Assembly: GCF_018223345.1 (NCBI RefSeq)
Contig: NZ_CP073587.1
Location: 35,001-99,000 of the forward strand
Length of the DNA: 64,000 nucleotides
Origin: Shewanella yunxiaonensis
GTDB taxonomy: Bacteria > Pseudomonadota > Gammaproteobacteria > Enterobacterales > Shewanellaceae
Direction of reading: 5' to 3'
Under the pieces are notes generated by a model. That model worked only from the letters and a program-made list of their open reading frames with translations, did no database searches and had not been told where the DNA came from. Every line of letters begins with the position of its first letter. Position 1 is the first letter of the stretch. Both the position numbers and the translations under genes were made by a program. Shown piece by piece: positions 18,674 to 27,991 of this stretch.

Positions 18674-21025
18674 ATGCACAATATTGCTCAAATCATCGCT
18701 CAGGAACTGGATGTTCGTGAGCAACAGGTAGCAGCAACCATAACGCTGCTGGATGAAGGTTCTACGGTGCCATTTATTGCCCGTTACCGTAAGGAAGTTA
18801 CCGGAGGCCTAGACGATACCCAGTTGCGTACCCTTTATAGCCGCCTCGGTTATTTGCGGGAACTGAATGAGCGCCGCGAAGTCATTCTGAAGTCAATTAG
18901 CGAGCAGGGCAAGATGACGCCGGAATTGGAAAAAGCGTTGCATGACGCGGATACCAAAACTCGCCTCGAAGATCTTTACCTGCCCTTTAAGCCTAAACGC
19001 CGAACCAAAGGACAGATTGCGATTGAAGCCGGTATTGAACCGCTGGCTGAGCAATTGTTTGCGGCTGTGGGGGATCACCATCTCGACCCAGAGCAATTAA
19101 GCAGCGCATACCTTAATGCTGACGCTGGCTTTTCTGACGAGAAGGCGGTACTGGATGGTGCCCGCTATATCCTGATGGAACGTTTTGCAGAAGATGCAGA
19201 TCTACTCGCGAAAGTAAGACGCTATTTGACAGAAAATGCGTTGCTGGAAAGTAAAGTGATCAGCGGTAAGAAGCAGGAAGGGGCTAAATTCCGCGATTAT
19301 TTTGAACATAGAGAACCCGTCAGTCAGGTGCCCTCACATCGCGCGCTGGCGATGCTACGCGGTCGCAATGAAGGTGTGCTCAGTTTGGCACTAAATGCTG
19401 ATCCCGGCACTGAGGCTAAAGAAGGCAGTTACTGTGAGCAGATAATTGCCGCGCATCTGGGTTGGCAATTATCTGACTGCGCGGTTGATCGTTGGTTACG
19501 AACTGTAGTGACTGCAACCTGGCGCATTAAAATTGCACTGCAGATGGAAACCGAATTTATCGCGCAGATGCGTGAAGCTGCGGAAACGGAAGCTATCAAA
19601 GTGTTCGCCCGTAATCTTGGCGATTTGTTGATGGCAGCGCCGGCAGGTGCCAAAGCGACAATGGGATTAGATCCCGGTTTGCGTACCGGTGTGAAAGTGG
19701 CTGTAGTGAACGATACCGGTAAGCTGGTGGCTCACACCACCATTTTCCCACATGCGCCACAAAACCAGTGGGACAAGTCGGTAAGAACCTTGGCAACGCT
19801 GGCTAACATGCATCAGGTGGAGTTGATCGCTATCGGTAATGGCACTGCTTCTCGGGAAACGGATAAATTGGCGGCAGATGTTATCGCCGCAGTTAAAGAA
19901 CAGCGCCCACATCTGACCAAAGTGGTGGTGAGTGAAGCCGGGGCTTCGGTGTATTCAGCTTCCGAATTTGCGGCCAATGAATTCCCGGATTTAGACGTGT
20001 CACTGCGGGGCGCGGTGTCTATTGCCCGCCGTTTGCAGGACCCGCTTGCCGAACTGGTAAAAATTGAACCCAAATCAATTGGGGTGGGTCAGTATCAGCA
20101 TGATGTCAGCCAAAGTCAGTTGTCCACGTCACTGGAAGCGGTGGTAGAAGACTGTGTAAACAGTGTCGGTGTAGACGTGAATATGGCGTCGGTTCCATTA
20201 TTGAGCCAGGTGGCAGGACTTAACCGCACATTGGCAAAAAATATCGTCGATTATCGCGATGAAAATGGCCGCTTCAATAATCGTAAAGCGTTACTTAACG
20301 TGCCTCGCCTTGGGCCGAAAGCGTTCGAGCAGGCGGCTGGCTTCTTGCGTATTCATGGTGGCGATAATCCATTGGATGAGTCAGCTGTGCATCCTGAAGC
20401 CTACATGCTGGTGGAAAATATCTCGCAAGCCAAAAGCACGCCATTAGCAGCGATCATCGGTAACTCCGCACTGCTAGCCAGTCTGAACCCACAGGATTTC
20501 ACGACTGCAGATTTTGGGCTGCCAACGGTTACCGATATTCTCAAAGAGCTGGATAAACCGGGTCGTGACCCGCGCGGAGAATTTAAAACCGCGAGCTTTA
20601 AAGATGGTGTTGAAGCTATCACCGATCTAAATCCAGAAATGGTGCTGGAAGGGGTTGTCACCAATGTGACTAACTTTGGTGCGTTTGTGGATATCGGGGT
20701 GCATCAGGATGGACTGGTACATATCTCGTCGCTCACGGATAAATTTGTGAGCGATCCACACACAGTTGTGAAAGCCGGTGATGTGGTCAAAGTGAAGGTG
20801 CTGGAAGTAGACGTACCGCGCAAACGCATTAGTCTTACCATGCGACTCGATGAGAAGGCCGAACCTAAAGTGGTGCAGCCAAAAGCCAATTCGCAGCCGC
20901 CTGTGCATAAACCTGCCGCGAAAGCCAATAAGGCCCCTGCACATAAAGCACAGGAAAAAGCTAAGCCGTTAAATGCGGCGATGGGAAACGCTTTTGCTGA
21001 GGCATTTGCCAAACTTAAAAAATAG
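18674..21025 (+). CDS. tex: RNA-binding transcriptional accessory protein Tex
   Basis: A 783-residue cytoplasmic nucleic-acid-binding protein. Order of domains: N-terminal helical Tex region (1-190), a YqgF-like RNase H fold ([16 protein letters not shown], about 325), tandem helix-hairpin-helix (about 490-570), and an S1 RNA-binding domain ([20 protein letters not shown], about 650-720), then a basic Lys/Ala/Pro-rich tail. Tex proteins affect transcript stability and stress survival; the exact mechanism is unsettled. The ATG at 18674 ([12 protein letters not shown]) is preferred over one 51 bases upstream because the family begins there. Confidence 0.93.
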   Translation: MHNIAQIIAQELDVREQQVAATITLLDEGSTVPFIARYRKEVTGGLDDTQLRTLYSRLGYLRELNERREVILKSISEQGKMTPELEKALHDADTKTRLEDLYLPFKPKRRTKGQIAIEAGIEPLAEQLFAAVGDHHLDPEQLSSAYLNADAGFSDEKAVLDGARYILMERFAEDADLLAKVRRYLTENALLESKVISGKKQEGAKFRDYFEHREPVSQVPSHRALAMLRGRNEGVLSLALNADPGTEAKEGSYCEQIIAAHLGWQLSDCAVDRWLRTVVTATWRIKIALQMETEFIAQMREAAETEAIKVFARNLGDLLMAAPAGAKATMGLDPGLRTGVKVAVVNDTGKLVAHTTIFPHAPQNQWDKSVRTLATLANMHQVELIAIGNGTASRETDKLAADVIAAVKEQRPHLTKVVVSEAGASVYSASEFAANEFPDLDVSLRGAVSIARRLQDPLAELVKIEPKSIGVGQYQHDVSQSQLSTSLEAVVEDCVNSVGVDVNMASVPLLSQVAGLNRTLAKNIVDYRDENGRFNNRKALLNVPRLGPKAFEQAAGFLRIHGGDNPLDESAVHPEAYMLVENISQAKSTPLAAIIGNSALLASLNPQDFTTADFGLPTVTDILKELDKPGRDPRGEFKTASFKDGVEAITDLNPEMVLEGVVTNVTNFGAFVDIGVHQDGLVHISSLTDKFVSDPHTVVKAGDVVKVKVLEVDVPRKRISLTMRLDEKAEPKVVQPKANSQPPVHKPAAKANKAPAHKAQEKAKPLNAAMGNAFAEAFAKLKK

Positions 21026-21036
21026 TTCAGCAACCC

Positions 21037-21064
21037 AAAGCCGAAGTAAATACTTCGGCTTTTT
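21037..21064. terminator. terminator between tex and a convergent gene
   Basis: The stem AAAGCCGAAGT / ACTTCGGCTTT with an AAAT loop and a T-run on the plus strand follows tex; the A-run on the other side may also serve the convergent gene. Confidence 0.88.
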
Positions 21065-21072
21065 GACCGCTG

Positions 21073-21573
21073 TCATGCCAATGCCTCTAAATTTGCGGTA
21101 GTCAATGGCGAGGTTTGCTGTTGGTAATATTCCGCAATACGGTTACCCAACGCCCGGTAAAAATCGTCAGATTCATCGGGCATTGGATGTTCACTACTGT
21201 CTGACGTGGCGGTTTGGCGGTTGTTCAGCGGCGTTGGGTCTACCCGATTACGGATATCTTTGCGATCCAATGCCGGTTTGATAAAGACCGCCGCTAATAG
21301 AGATTTCCCCTGCTGCTTTTGTTGCTGGGAACTCTGCTGCTGTTGCTGATTTGATTGTTGCTGTTCATGTACCAGCGTTGCTTGCTTGGCATTTTGTTGC
21401 GCGGCATCTGCTGTTCGTTCATTTTGCGCGTTAAAGGCTCTTTCTTCATGGCCTTTAGCGGGCTCTTGTGGCGGGATGACCGGCGGCCGTTGCTGACCCT
21501 CAACCCTTGCAGCATCTGTCGCTGGGTTGCTGGTTGCAAGTGGCACTTGTGGATAATTGGAAACAAGTTGCAT
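21073..21573 (-). CDS. Gln-rich hypothetical protein
   Basis: A 166-residue protein I do not recognise. No signal peptide or membrane segment is visible. The middle (about residues 60-95) is very rich in Gln (runs of NQQQQQSSQQQKQQ) and predicted disordered; it is followed by KSLLAAVFIKPALDRKDIRNRVDP, and a C-terminal helix-like segment DFYRALGNRIAEYYQQQ. The ATG start and strong terminator between it and tex support a real gene. The pattern of a disordered linker ending in a short folded motif suggests a protein-interaction role, but this is a guess. Confidence 0.6.
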   Translation of the reverse strand: MQLVSNYPQVPLATSNPATDAARVEGQQRPPVIPPQEPAKGHEERAFNAQNERTADAAQQNAKQATLVHEQQQSNQQQQQSSQQQKQQGKSLLAAVFIKPALDRKDIRNRVDPTPLNNRQTATSDSSEHPMPDESDDFYRALGNRIAEYYQQQTSPLTTANLEALA

Positions 21574-21610
21574 GGCAAATCCTTTCGGTCATTGCACAAA
21601 TTGTAAGCAA

Positions 21611-22396
21611 CTATCGGCTGGAATTAAACCCCTTTTCGTACAACCAGCTACGCAAATACCGTAAAAAATCCTCCGGATGGGAAATAAAAGGCGCGTGAGA
21701 CGACTTGGGTAATATTACGTCTTCGATTTGCGGTGTCACCGGCAACAACGGCACAATTTTTTGCGGTACTAAGCCGTCCAGTCGCCCCCAAACCCTTAAC
21801 CACGGTAATGTTAAAGAGGATAAGCTGTCACGCAGGTCGACCTGTTTGAGCATAGAAAGCCCCTGAGCGAGGGCGAAAGCGTCGGGCAATGGCTTGGATA
21901 GCACCAATTCCTTGAGATGGCGAATATCTTCGCGCGCTGTGTCGCTACCCATCGCCTGGATCGCTAAAAAGCGTTCTACGGTGCGTTGCAGATCCTGCTG
22001 CAGTTGCGATTCAAACTGTTGCAGTACCGAGGGCGCAATGCCTGGCCACGCATTATCGGGACGCGCCATAAAACAGGGTGAAGAGGCTACCGTTACTAGC
22101 GCTTTGACTTTGTCTGGCCATCGCTGAGCAACGCGTGTCGCCAATAAGCCACCCAGCGACCAACCGATCCAGATGGCATTGCCGGGCAGTTCGGCAATTA
22201 ATCTCTCCGCCCAATCATCCAAAGTGCCGAACTGAGGTTGGCTGTCACCAAATCCCGGCAAATCAACACAGTAACTTCTATACTGGGGAAGTTGCGTCAC
22301 CGTTGGCAGGAACACACTGCCGTTAACTCCCCAACCATGAAGCCATACCAGAGGTTGACCATCACCAGCTATGTGGCAAAACAGGGACGATGTCAT
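21611..22396 (-). CDS. bioH: pimeloyl-[acyl-carrier protein] methyl ester esterase BioH
   Basis: A 261-residue alpha/beta hydrolase that frees pimeloyl-ACP from its methyl ester in biotin synthesis. The oxyanion-hole motif WLHGWGVNG (about 18-26), nucleophile elbow WIGWSLGG (Ser about 80), acidic residue in WGRLDGLVP, and the catalytic histidine in KSSHAPFISHPE are all present. Length and the neighbour comF on the other strand match BioH in enterics. Start codons of bioH and comF are only 24 bases apart, so each promoter must lie in or near the other's 5' region. Confidence 0.92.
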   Translation of the reverse strand: MTSSLFCHIAGDGQPLVWLHGWGVNGSVFLPTVTQLPQYRSYCVDLPGFGDSQPQFGTLDDWAERLIAELPGNAIWIGWSLGGLLATRVAQRWPDKVKALVTVASSPCFMARPDNAWPGIAPSVLQQFESQLQQDLQRTVERFLAIQAMGSDTAREDIRHLKELVLSKPLPDAFALAQGLSMLKQVDLRDSLSSLTLPWLRVWGRLDGLVPQKIVPLLPVTPQIEDVILPKSSHAPFISHPEDFLRYLRSWLYEKGFNSSR

Positions 22397-22420
22397 TAAT
22401 CACAGCCTGAATTCAATAAA

Positions 22421-23152
22421 GTGAACAAATTTAGCCCTTTCCTGGCAGGATGCCGGGCGTTAATAGCCGCCAGTTTACCTAATCGTTGTCTGCTGTGTCA
22501 TCAGCGGCTGCTGTCTGCAAGCTCCGGTATCTGCGACGTCTGCCTGCAAAGTTGTCTGTATCAGACGCCGGTTTGTCTGGGCTGTGGTCTGCCATTAACA
22601 ACCCCCTGCCGCTACTGTGGCAGTTGTCTGTCCAGACAGCCAATACCGGTGGTGGCTCCTGCGAGTTATCACTCATTGCTGGGACCGTTAATTCCACAAA
22701 TCAAATACCACGCTCAGTTCGCCGCATTGCCACCGTTGGTGAAGGCACTGGCAGACCGCGTAACACAAGCGCTAAGCGATGAGTTGATCATCTTGCCGCA
22801 AGTGCTAGTGCCTGTGCCCCTGCATCCGCATCGATTACGTCAGCGTGGCTTTAATCAGGCCACCGTGATTGCCAAATTATTGGGACAGTACTTACAGTTG
22901 CCAGTGGACGAACAACTTGTGCAGCGGCAAACTGAAACATTACCGCAAGCCGGGTTGGACGGGCAGGCGCGCCGAAGCAATTTGCAGGGAGCGTTCCTGG
23001 TGACACAGGCGGTGTCGTGGCAGCGGATTGCGCTGATCGATGATGTGGTCACTACCGGAACCACAATCAATGAACTTGCACGTTCACTTTCACCTTGGAC
23101 CCCTGATTTGCAGGTCTGGTGTCTGGCGCGAGCAGAAGCCCCGGGAATGTGA
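22421..23152 (+). CDS. ComF family protein (GntX-like)
   Basis: A 243-residue protein with a double zinc-finger N-terminus (CLLCHQ, CDVC, CLGCGLPL, CRYCGSC; residues about 23-70) and a phosphoribosyltransferase fold whose PRPP loop reads RIALIDDVVTTGTT (about 205-218). In naturally transformable bacteria ComF helps DNA uptake; in E. coli the homologue GntX is tied to gluconate use by name only. Start is GTG with no strong ribosome-binding site. Located between bioH and nfuA as in many relatives. Confidence 0.85.
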   Translation: MNKFSPFLAGCRALIAASLPNRCLLCHQRLLSASSGICDVCLQSCLYQTPVCLGCGLPLTTPCRYCGSCLSRQPIPVVAPASYHSLLGPLIPQIKYHAQFAALPPLVKALADRVTQALSDELIILPQVLVPVPLHPHRLRQRGFNQATVIAKLLGQYLQLPVDEQLVQRQTETLPQAGLDGQARRSNLQGAFLVTQAVSWQRIALIDDVVTTGTTINELARSLSPWTPDLQVWCLARAEAPGM

Positions 23153-23294
23153 TCCAGATGCCAAGATAATTTAAACCGCCACCTTAAAAACTTAACCTGT
23201 AGATGGGGGGACTACAAAGCTGGCTTCATCAGGAGTATCATAAGCCTAATTCTTACCAATTCACTCAGGTTTATCCTGACGGAGCAGGTTTTTC

Positions 23295-23873
23295 ATGATT
23301 AGCATTTCTGAATCAGCACAGGCCCACTTTGTCAAACTGCTGGCCGATCAGCCGGAAGGCACTAACATCCGTGTATTTGTTATCAGTCCTGGTACCCCAC
23401 AGGCCGAGTGTGGCGTTTCATACTGCCCGCCAGATGCCATTGAAAGCGACGATATTGAACTGGAGTTCAATGGCTTCAACGCAATGGTTGATGAAAAAAG
23501 CGCTCCATTTCTGGAAGATGCCAGCATCGATCTGGTAACTGATCAGTTGGGTTCACAGTTAACCCTGAAAGCCCCTAACGCTAAAATGCGTAAAGTCGCT
23601 GATGATGCGCCGCTGCGGGAGCGGGTGGAGTATCTAATCCAGTCAGAAATCAATCCACAACTGGCCAGTCATGGTGGTCATATTATGCTGGTGGAAATCA
23701 CTGATGACGGGATTGCGGTATTGCAGTTCGGCGGGGGTTGTAACGGTTGTTCCATGGTCGACGTCACGCTGAAAGATGGCATCGAAACTCAGATGCTGGA
23801 GCGTTTCCCTGGTGAACTGACTGGCGTGCAGGACGTGACTGAACATCAGCACGGCTCTCATTCCTATCAGTAA
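23295..23873 (+). CDS. nfuA: Fe-S biogenesis protein NfuA
   Basis: A 192-residue Fe-S carrier. The N-terminal half (1-95) is an A-type scaffold fold with degenerate cysteines; the C-terminal half is an Nfu domain with the cluster-binding CNGCSMV motif (about residues 149-155). NfuA holds a [4Fe-4S] cluster at the dimer interface and delivers it under oxidative or iron stress. Its cysteines and length are complete. A GGAG lies upstream of the ATG. Confidence 0.95.
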   Translation: MISISESAQAHFVKLLADQPEGTNIRVFVISPGTPQAECGVSYCPPDAIESDDIELEFNGFNAMVDEKSAPFLEDASIDLVTDQLGSQLTLKAPNAKMRKVADDAPLRERVEYLIQSEINPQLASHGGHIMLVEITDDGIAVLQFGGGCNGCSMVDVTLKDGIETQMLERFPGELTGVQDVTEHQHGSHSYQ

Positions 23874-23882
23874 CATGCTGCC

Positions 23883-23918
23883 GAATAAAAATGGCGCCCA
23901 AGGGCGCCATTTTTATTC
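23883..23918. terminator. bidirectional terminator between nfuA and MATE gene
   Basis: A 17-bp perfect stem (GAATAAAAATGGCGCCC and its complement) with a 2-base loop, with A- and T-runs on either side, lies between two convergent genes. Confidence 0.92.
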
Positions 23919-23945
23919 GGCCAGGCTGTGGTTATGCGGGATAAT

Positions 23946-25301
23946 CTAGGATCGCTGCCTGACGAGCTTACCACTGATAAAGTGGTCGCGGTTGACCCAA
24001 TAATGACCACCGAGTGTCAGTGTGCGCGCCAACATAAATCCGCTAAGTGCAGCCCATAAACCATGATTGCCCCAGTGTTGTAATAACCACCAAATCGGTA
24101 AAAATACTCCGAGCGATGCCGTTAACATACTGTTGCGCATTACCGCGCCTTTAGCGGCACCAATATAGACGCCATCAAACAGATAACAGCCAAATGCCAA
24201 CAACGGCATAAATGTCAGCCAGGGCAGGTAGCTATCCGCAGTGTTGCGTACACTGGCAATATTGGTAAGTAAGGCGACCAGTTGCACCCCGCCGACCATA
24301 AACACTAAGCAAAAGCCACAGGCAACCACCAGTGACCAGCCAAATGCGAGTGATACCGCGGCTTTCACCTCATCGTCTCGGCCTTTACCACTCGCCTGAC
24401 CGACTTCGGCCTCGGCGTAATATGCTATACCGTCAAGGGCGTATGCGATCAGCAACAGTAAATTCAGCAACACTGCGTTAGCGGCGACGATTTCATCACT
24501 GATCCCCGCCCCCTTGAAGGTCATAAAGGCAAAGGTTCCCTGGAGACAGAGACTACGAATGAAAATGTCCCGATTAAGTCTTAATAGCTGGGCGAATCCC
24601 TGAAGATTAAGCCGTTCCAAAATTGAGGTTAGCGCGATAGATGGCATCTGCTTCAATTCGCAGATCACCACATAAACTGCGACGCCACAGGCGAGCAGAT
24701 CCGATGCTACCGATGCCAATGCGGCCCCGGCGACGCCCAGATTGAGTCCGAGTACCAGGAATAAGTCCAGCAAAATATTCGCGAGGTTAGCAATGATAAG
24801 TTGCCACATCGCCGCCTTGGGTCGCTGCCGCCCTAGCAGCCAGCCGAGTAACACAAGGTTGAGTAAGGCAAATGGTGCGGACCAGATGCGGATCAGAAAA
24901 TAGCTCTTGGCATAGCTGGCGACTTCTGGACTGGCATTATTCAGGTAATCAGCCAAGGCCCAGATAGGATTTTGTAGCACCAACAGTAGCATCCCTAACC
25001 CCAACGCCAGCAGTCCGGACTGCAATAACACTAGCTGCTGTTTACTGCTATCACCGGCACCAAAGGCGTGAGCCGTCAGGCCAGTGGTTGCCATGCGCAG
25101 AAATGCCAATAACCAGAACAGCAATGTTATAATGGTCGACCCTAATGCCACGCCGCCAAGAAACCAGGCATCACTCAGATGACCGATAACGGCAGTATCT
25201 ACCAGTCCCAGTAGTGGCACGGTAATGTTGGACAAAATCATTGGCACAGCCAGCGCCAACAAGCGTCGGTTTTTTTGTCGATCAAACAGGCTGAACAGCA
25301 T
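23946..25301 (-). CDS. MATE family efflux transporter (DinF-like)
   Basis: About 451 residues and roughly 12 hydrophobic segments in two similar halves, the MATE fold that exports drugs or organic cations using a Na+ or H+ gradient. The N-terminus LALAVPMILSNITVPLLGLVDTAVIGHL is typical of the DinF branch. An in-frame ATG lies 72 bases upstream, but the ATG at 25301 is preferred because the family starts at this hydrophobic segment and GGGGA lies just upstream. The next gene starts on the other strand only 20 bases away. Substrate unknown. Confidence 0.85.
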   Translation of the reverse strand: MLFSLFDRQKNRRLLALAVPMILSNITVPLLGLVDTAVIGHLSDAWFLGGVALGSTIITLLFWLLAFLRMATTGLTAHAFGAGDSSKQQLVLLQSGLLALGLGMLLLVLQNPIWALADYLNNASPEVASYAKSYFLIRIWSAPFALLNLVLLGWLLGRQRPKAAMWQLIIANLANILLDLFLVLGLNLGVAGAALASVASDLLACGVAVYVVICELKQMPSIALTSILERLNLQGFAQLLRLNRDIFIRSLCLQGTFAFMTFKGAGISDEIVAANAVLLNLLLLIAYALDGIAYYAEAEVGQASGKGRDDEVKAAVSLAFGWSLVVACGFCLVFMVGGVQLVALLTNIASVRNTADSYLPWLTFMPLLAFGCYLFDGVYIGAAKGAVMRNSMLTASLGVFLPIWWLLQHWGNHGLWAALSGFMLARTLTLGGHYWVNRDHFISGKLVRQRS

Positions 25302-25321
25302 AATTCCCCGGAGGTTGGTAA

Positions 25322-26377
25322 ATGTTAAGTGGTAAACGTGTGTTAGTTGCTTTGGCGCTAATGCTTGCCGCACCCTTGTGTCAGGCGGTGGTCATTCTAC
25401 AGTACCATCATGTTTCAGAAACCACACCTAAAGTCACCAGCGTGACTCCGGCGCAATTCAAACAGCAGATGCAGTATCTGGCAGAGAATGGATTCAAGGT
25501 TGTACCGTTAACAACGGTTGTTGACACCATTAAAAAAGGTGAGGATTTGCCGGTCAAAACCGTGGCCATTACCTTCGACGATGGTTATCGGAGTATTTTT
25601 GAAACCGCGCGTCCAATCCTTAAATCTTATGGATTTCCTTATACTTTGTTTGTGTCGATAGCACCCACCGCAAAAGGTTACCGTGAAATGATGAGCTGGC
25701 AACAATTGCAGCAACTCGCGAAAGAGGGGGTAACCATTGCTAACCATAGCTATGGTCATGAACATCTTATTCGTAAACTCCCCGGTGAAACCGAGTCGCA
25801 GTGGCTCGCCCGAGTGAAGCAAAATATTCTTGATACTGAAGCTGAGTTGAAAGCCAGAACCGGGCAGGATGTCAAAATGCTGGCCTATCCCTACGGTGAG
25901 TACAATACCGCATTGCAACAACTGTTGACCCAATTAGGCTATGTTGGCTTTGGTCAGCAATCCGGTGCAGCGGGCCCTTATTCAGAGTTGACCGCGTTAC
26001 CAAGATTTCCCGCCGCGGGAGTCTATGCCGAAATGAATACGCTAAAGGTTAAACTGCTTGCACGCAATATGCCGGTGGTCAGCAGTTCTCCAACCAATCC
26101 AGAACTGGCTGCGGGTCAATGGCAACCGCAATTGCGTGTAACCTTAAAACTCGATGATATCAATCCATCGCAGATGTTATGTTATTTGCCGGGGCAGCCC
26201 GCTACTGCACCGCAATGGTTAACCAACGATACCTTTATGATCCAGGCACAGAAGCCTCTGCCAGCAGGTCGCTCGCGTTATAACTGTACCGTACCCAGCA
26301 AGCAGGGGAGCGGTTATTACTGGTTTTCGCAAGCGTGGGTCCGGCCGGATGATCGGGGACAGTGGTTAGCGGAATAA
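25322..26377 (+). CDS. exported polysaccharide deacetylase family protein
   Basis: A 351-residue secreted or periplasmic protein. A signal peptide (about 1-22, ending LCQA) is followed by a NodB domain: QYHHVSE, then TFDDGY (metal-binding Asp pair), ANHSYGHEHL (His ligands) and the MLAYPYGEYN motif. Such enzymes remove N-acetyl groups from chitin-like or peptidoglycan glycans, or from a biofilm polymer. A C-terminal part of about 100 residues is not recognised. GGAGG lies 6-7 bases before the ATG. Confidence 0.85.
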   Translation: MLSGKRVLVALALMLAAPLCQAVVILQYHHVSETTPKVTSVTPAQFKQQMQYLAENGFKVVPLTTVVDTIKKGEDLPVKTVAITFDDGYRSIFETARPILKSYGFPYTLFVSIAPTAKGYREMMSWQQLQQLAKEGVTIANHSYGHEHLIRKLPGETESQWLARVKQNILDTEAELKARTGQDVKMLAYPYGEYNTALQQLLTQLGYVGFGQQSGAAGPYSELTALPRFPAAGVYAEMNTLKVKLLARNMPVVSSSPTNPELAAGQWQPQLRVTLKLDDINPSQMLCYLPGQPATAPQWLTNDTFMIQAQKPLPAGRSRYNCTVPSKQGSGYYWFSQAWVRPDDRGQWLAE

Positions 26378-26580
26378 CCAGATTGCAATTACCTGATTGT
26401 TATTAATGACCCAATTATCGGGAAAGCGTCATAAAACGGCGATAGGATGGCGGCTTAAGACTTGCTCCAACGTGCGGGTTTTAGGCATCATATGCAGATC
26501 ATAATATTTCGCTAATAATTGGCCATTATGCTGAGCGGCGAAATGTCAGAGACCTATTGTTAAGGTTCGGGAGTATATCG

Positions 26581-27306
26581 TTGATTTCTGTAGTAATACC
26601 TGCCAAAGATGAAGCTGGCAACATCGGTCCGCTAATGGATGAAATATGTCAATCACTGAATGGTCTGTGCGATTTTGAAATTCTGGTGGTCGATGATGGC
26701 AGCAGTGACGGTACTGCTCAGGAAGTTATCGACACCGCGAATAAAAATCATTGCAGTGCCAAGGCGATTGTTCATAACCGTAGTACCGGACAGAGTACCG
26801 CTGTCGCTACCGGGGTTCGCCAGGCATCTGGGAAGTATATTGTGACGCTGGATGCCGATGGCCAAAATGATCCCGCTGATATCCCGGCGATGCTGAAATT
26901 GACCGAAAATATTACTGCTGAACATTTTTGTATCGCTGGCTATCGTAAAAACCGCAAAGACACTGCCTGGAAACGCTTCCAATCTCGATTTGCTAACAAA
27001 GTTCGCGATGCCATGTTGCACGACGGGGTGCCAGACACCGGTTGTGGTCTGAAACTGTTTCCGCGCGAGACTTTTTTAAGGTTGCCATATTTTAATCACA
27101 TGCACCGTTATATTCCTGCATTGGTAAGATGTCTTGGTGGCGAAGTCTATATCTCGGTAGTGCATCATCGTGATCGTGGCGTCGGTGTTTCCAAGTACAC
27201 CGCCTGGAATAGAATGTGGGTTGGCATTGTCGACATTCTGGGGGTGATGTGGCTTATCCGCAGAGCAAAAATAGCAGAGATTAAACGCATTGATAGCACC
27301 CAATAA
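26581..27306 (+). CDS. family 2 glycosyltransferase (polyprenyl-phosphate type)
   Basis: A 241-residue GT2 enzyme of the DPM1/ArnC type. It has the N-terminal SVVIPAKDEAGNI, the nucleotide-binding VVDDGSSDGT, and the metal-binding LDADGQNDP. One hydrophobic stretch near the C-terminus (IVDILGVMWLI) is the only possible membrane segment; the multi-helix C-terminus of ArnC is missing, so it is the short soluble form. Likely transfers a sugar from UDP/GDP-sugar to undecaprenyl phosphate for the GT39 enzyme two genes downstream. The TTG start at 26581 is chosen because GGGAG lies 7 bases before it; an earlier TTG at 26557 is possible. Confidence 0.85.
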   Translation: MISVVIPAKDEAGNIGPLMDEICQSLNGLCDFEILVVDDGSSDGTAQEVIDTANKNHCSAKAIVHNRSTGQSTAVATGVRQASGKYIVTLDADGQNDPADIPAMLKLTENITAEHFCIAGYRKNRKDTAWKRFQSRFANKVRDAMLHDGVPDTGCGLKLFPRETFLRLPYFNHMHRYIPALVRCLGGEVYISVVHHRDRGVGVSKYTAWNRMWVGIVDILGVMWLIRRAKIAEIKRIDSTQ

Positions 27307-27991
27307 TGGACTCAAGCGGCTGGCTAAGGCCGGTGTCGTCGTTGTCATTTTATTGTTACTGACCTGGGCGGTAAAAGAAGGGTGGTTTGAACACCTGACC
27401 GATAGTAACTGGGTCGCACGCTTTGTGAAAACTAATGGGCTTTACGGCTGGGGTATTCTATTACTCGCCGGCGGCTTTTTCACCGCAGTTGGCGGCCCAC
27501 GTCAGGTCATTGCCTTTGTCTTTGGCTTTGCCATCGGAGGCTGGCAAGGCGCGCTATATTCCACGTTAGCGGCGTTGCTGGGATGTGCCATCAGTTTCTA
27601 TGTGGCACGACTGACCTTCCGCAGTAGTCTGCAACGTCGTTTTGGTCGCAGACTGCAAAAGTTTGAAAATCTGGTGATCCGCAATACCTGGCTCAAAGTC
27701 TTGATGATCCGCTTGTTACCGGTTGGCAGCAATTTGTTGACTAACCTGTTCGCGGGGGCTACCCACGTACCCGCCAGAGGCTTTATGGTTGGCAGTACCA
27801 TCGGCTATTTACCGCAGATGCTGATTTTTTCCTTTGCAGGTGCCGGGTTGGGGTTATCGGATCATATTCAACTAAGCATCAGCATCGTGCTGTTTTTAGT
27901 GTCCAGTATTATCGGCGCCTATCTATATCGCAGTCGTTTACAACATCAGGTAGACGAGCTGATTACCGAAGATAAAGAGACTGTTAAATGA
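27290..27991 (+). CDS. TVP38/TMEM64 (VTT domain) membrane protein
   Basis: A 233-residue inner-membrane protein of the DedA/VTT superfamily with about five hydrophobic segments. The family core AGGFFTAVGGPRQVIAFVFGFAIGG and the following MIRLLPVGSNLLTNL are visible. VTT/DedA proteins are linked to flipping of lipid carriers such as undecaprenyl phosphate. Its place between a polyprenyl-sugar synthase and a polyprenyl-sugar-using GT39 fits a role in moving or recycling the carrier lipid. It overlaps the previous gene by 17 bases using a TTG start; this start is uncertain. Confidence 0.8.
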   Translation: MIAPNNGLKRLAKAGVVVVILLLLTWAVKEGWFEHLTDSNWVARFVKTNGLYGWGILLLAGGFFTAVGGPRQVIAFVFGFAIGGWQGALYSTLAALLGCAISFYVARLTFRSSLQRRFGRRLQKFENLVIRNTWLKVLMIRLLPVGSNLLTNLFAGATHVPARGFMVGSTIGYLPQMLIFSFAGAGLGLSDHIQLSISIVLFLVSSIIGAYLYRSRLQHQVDELITEDKETVK

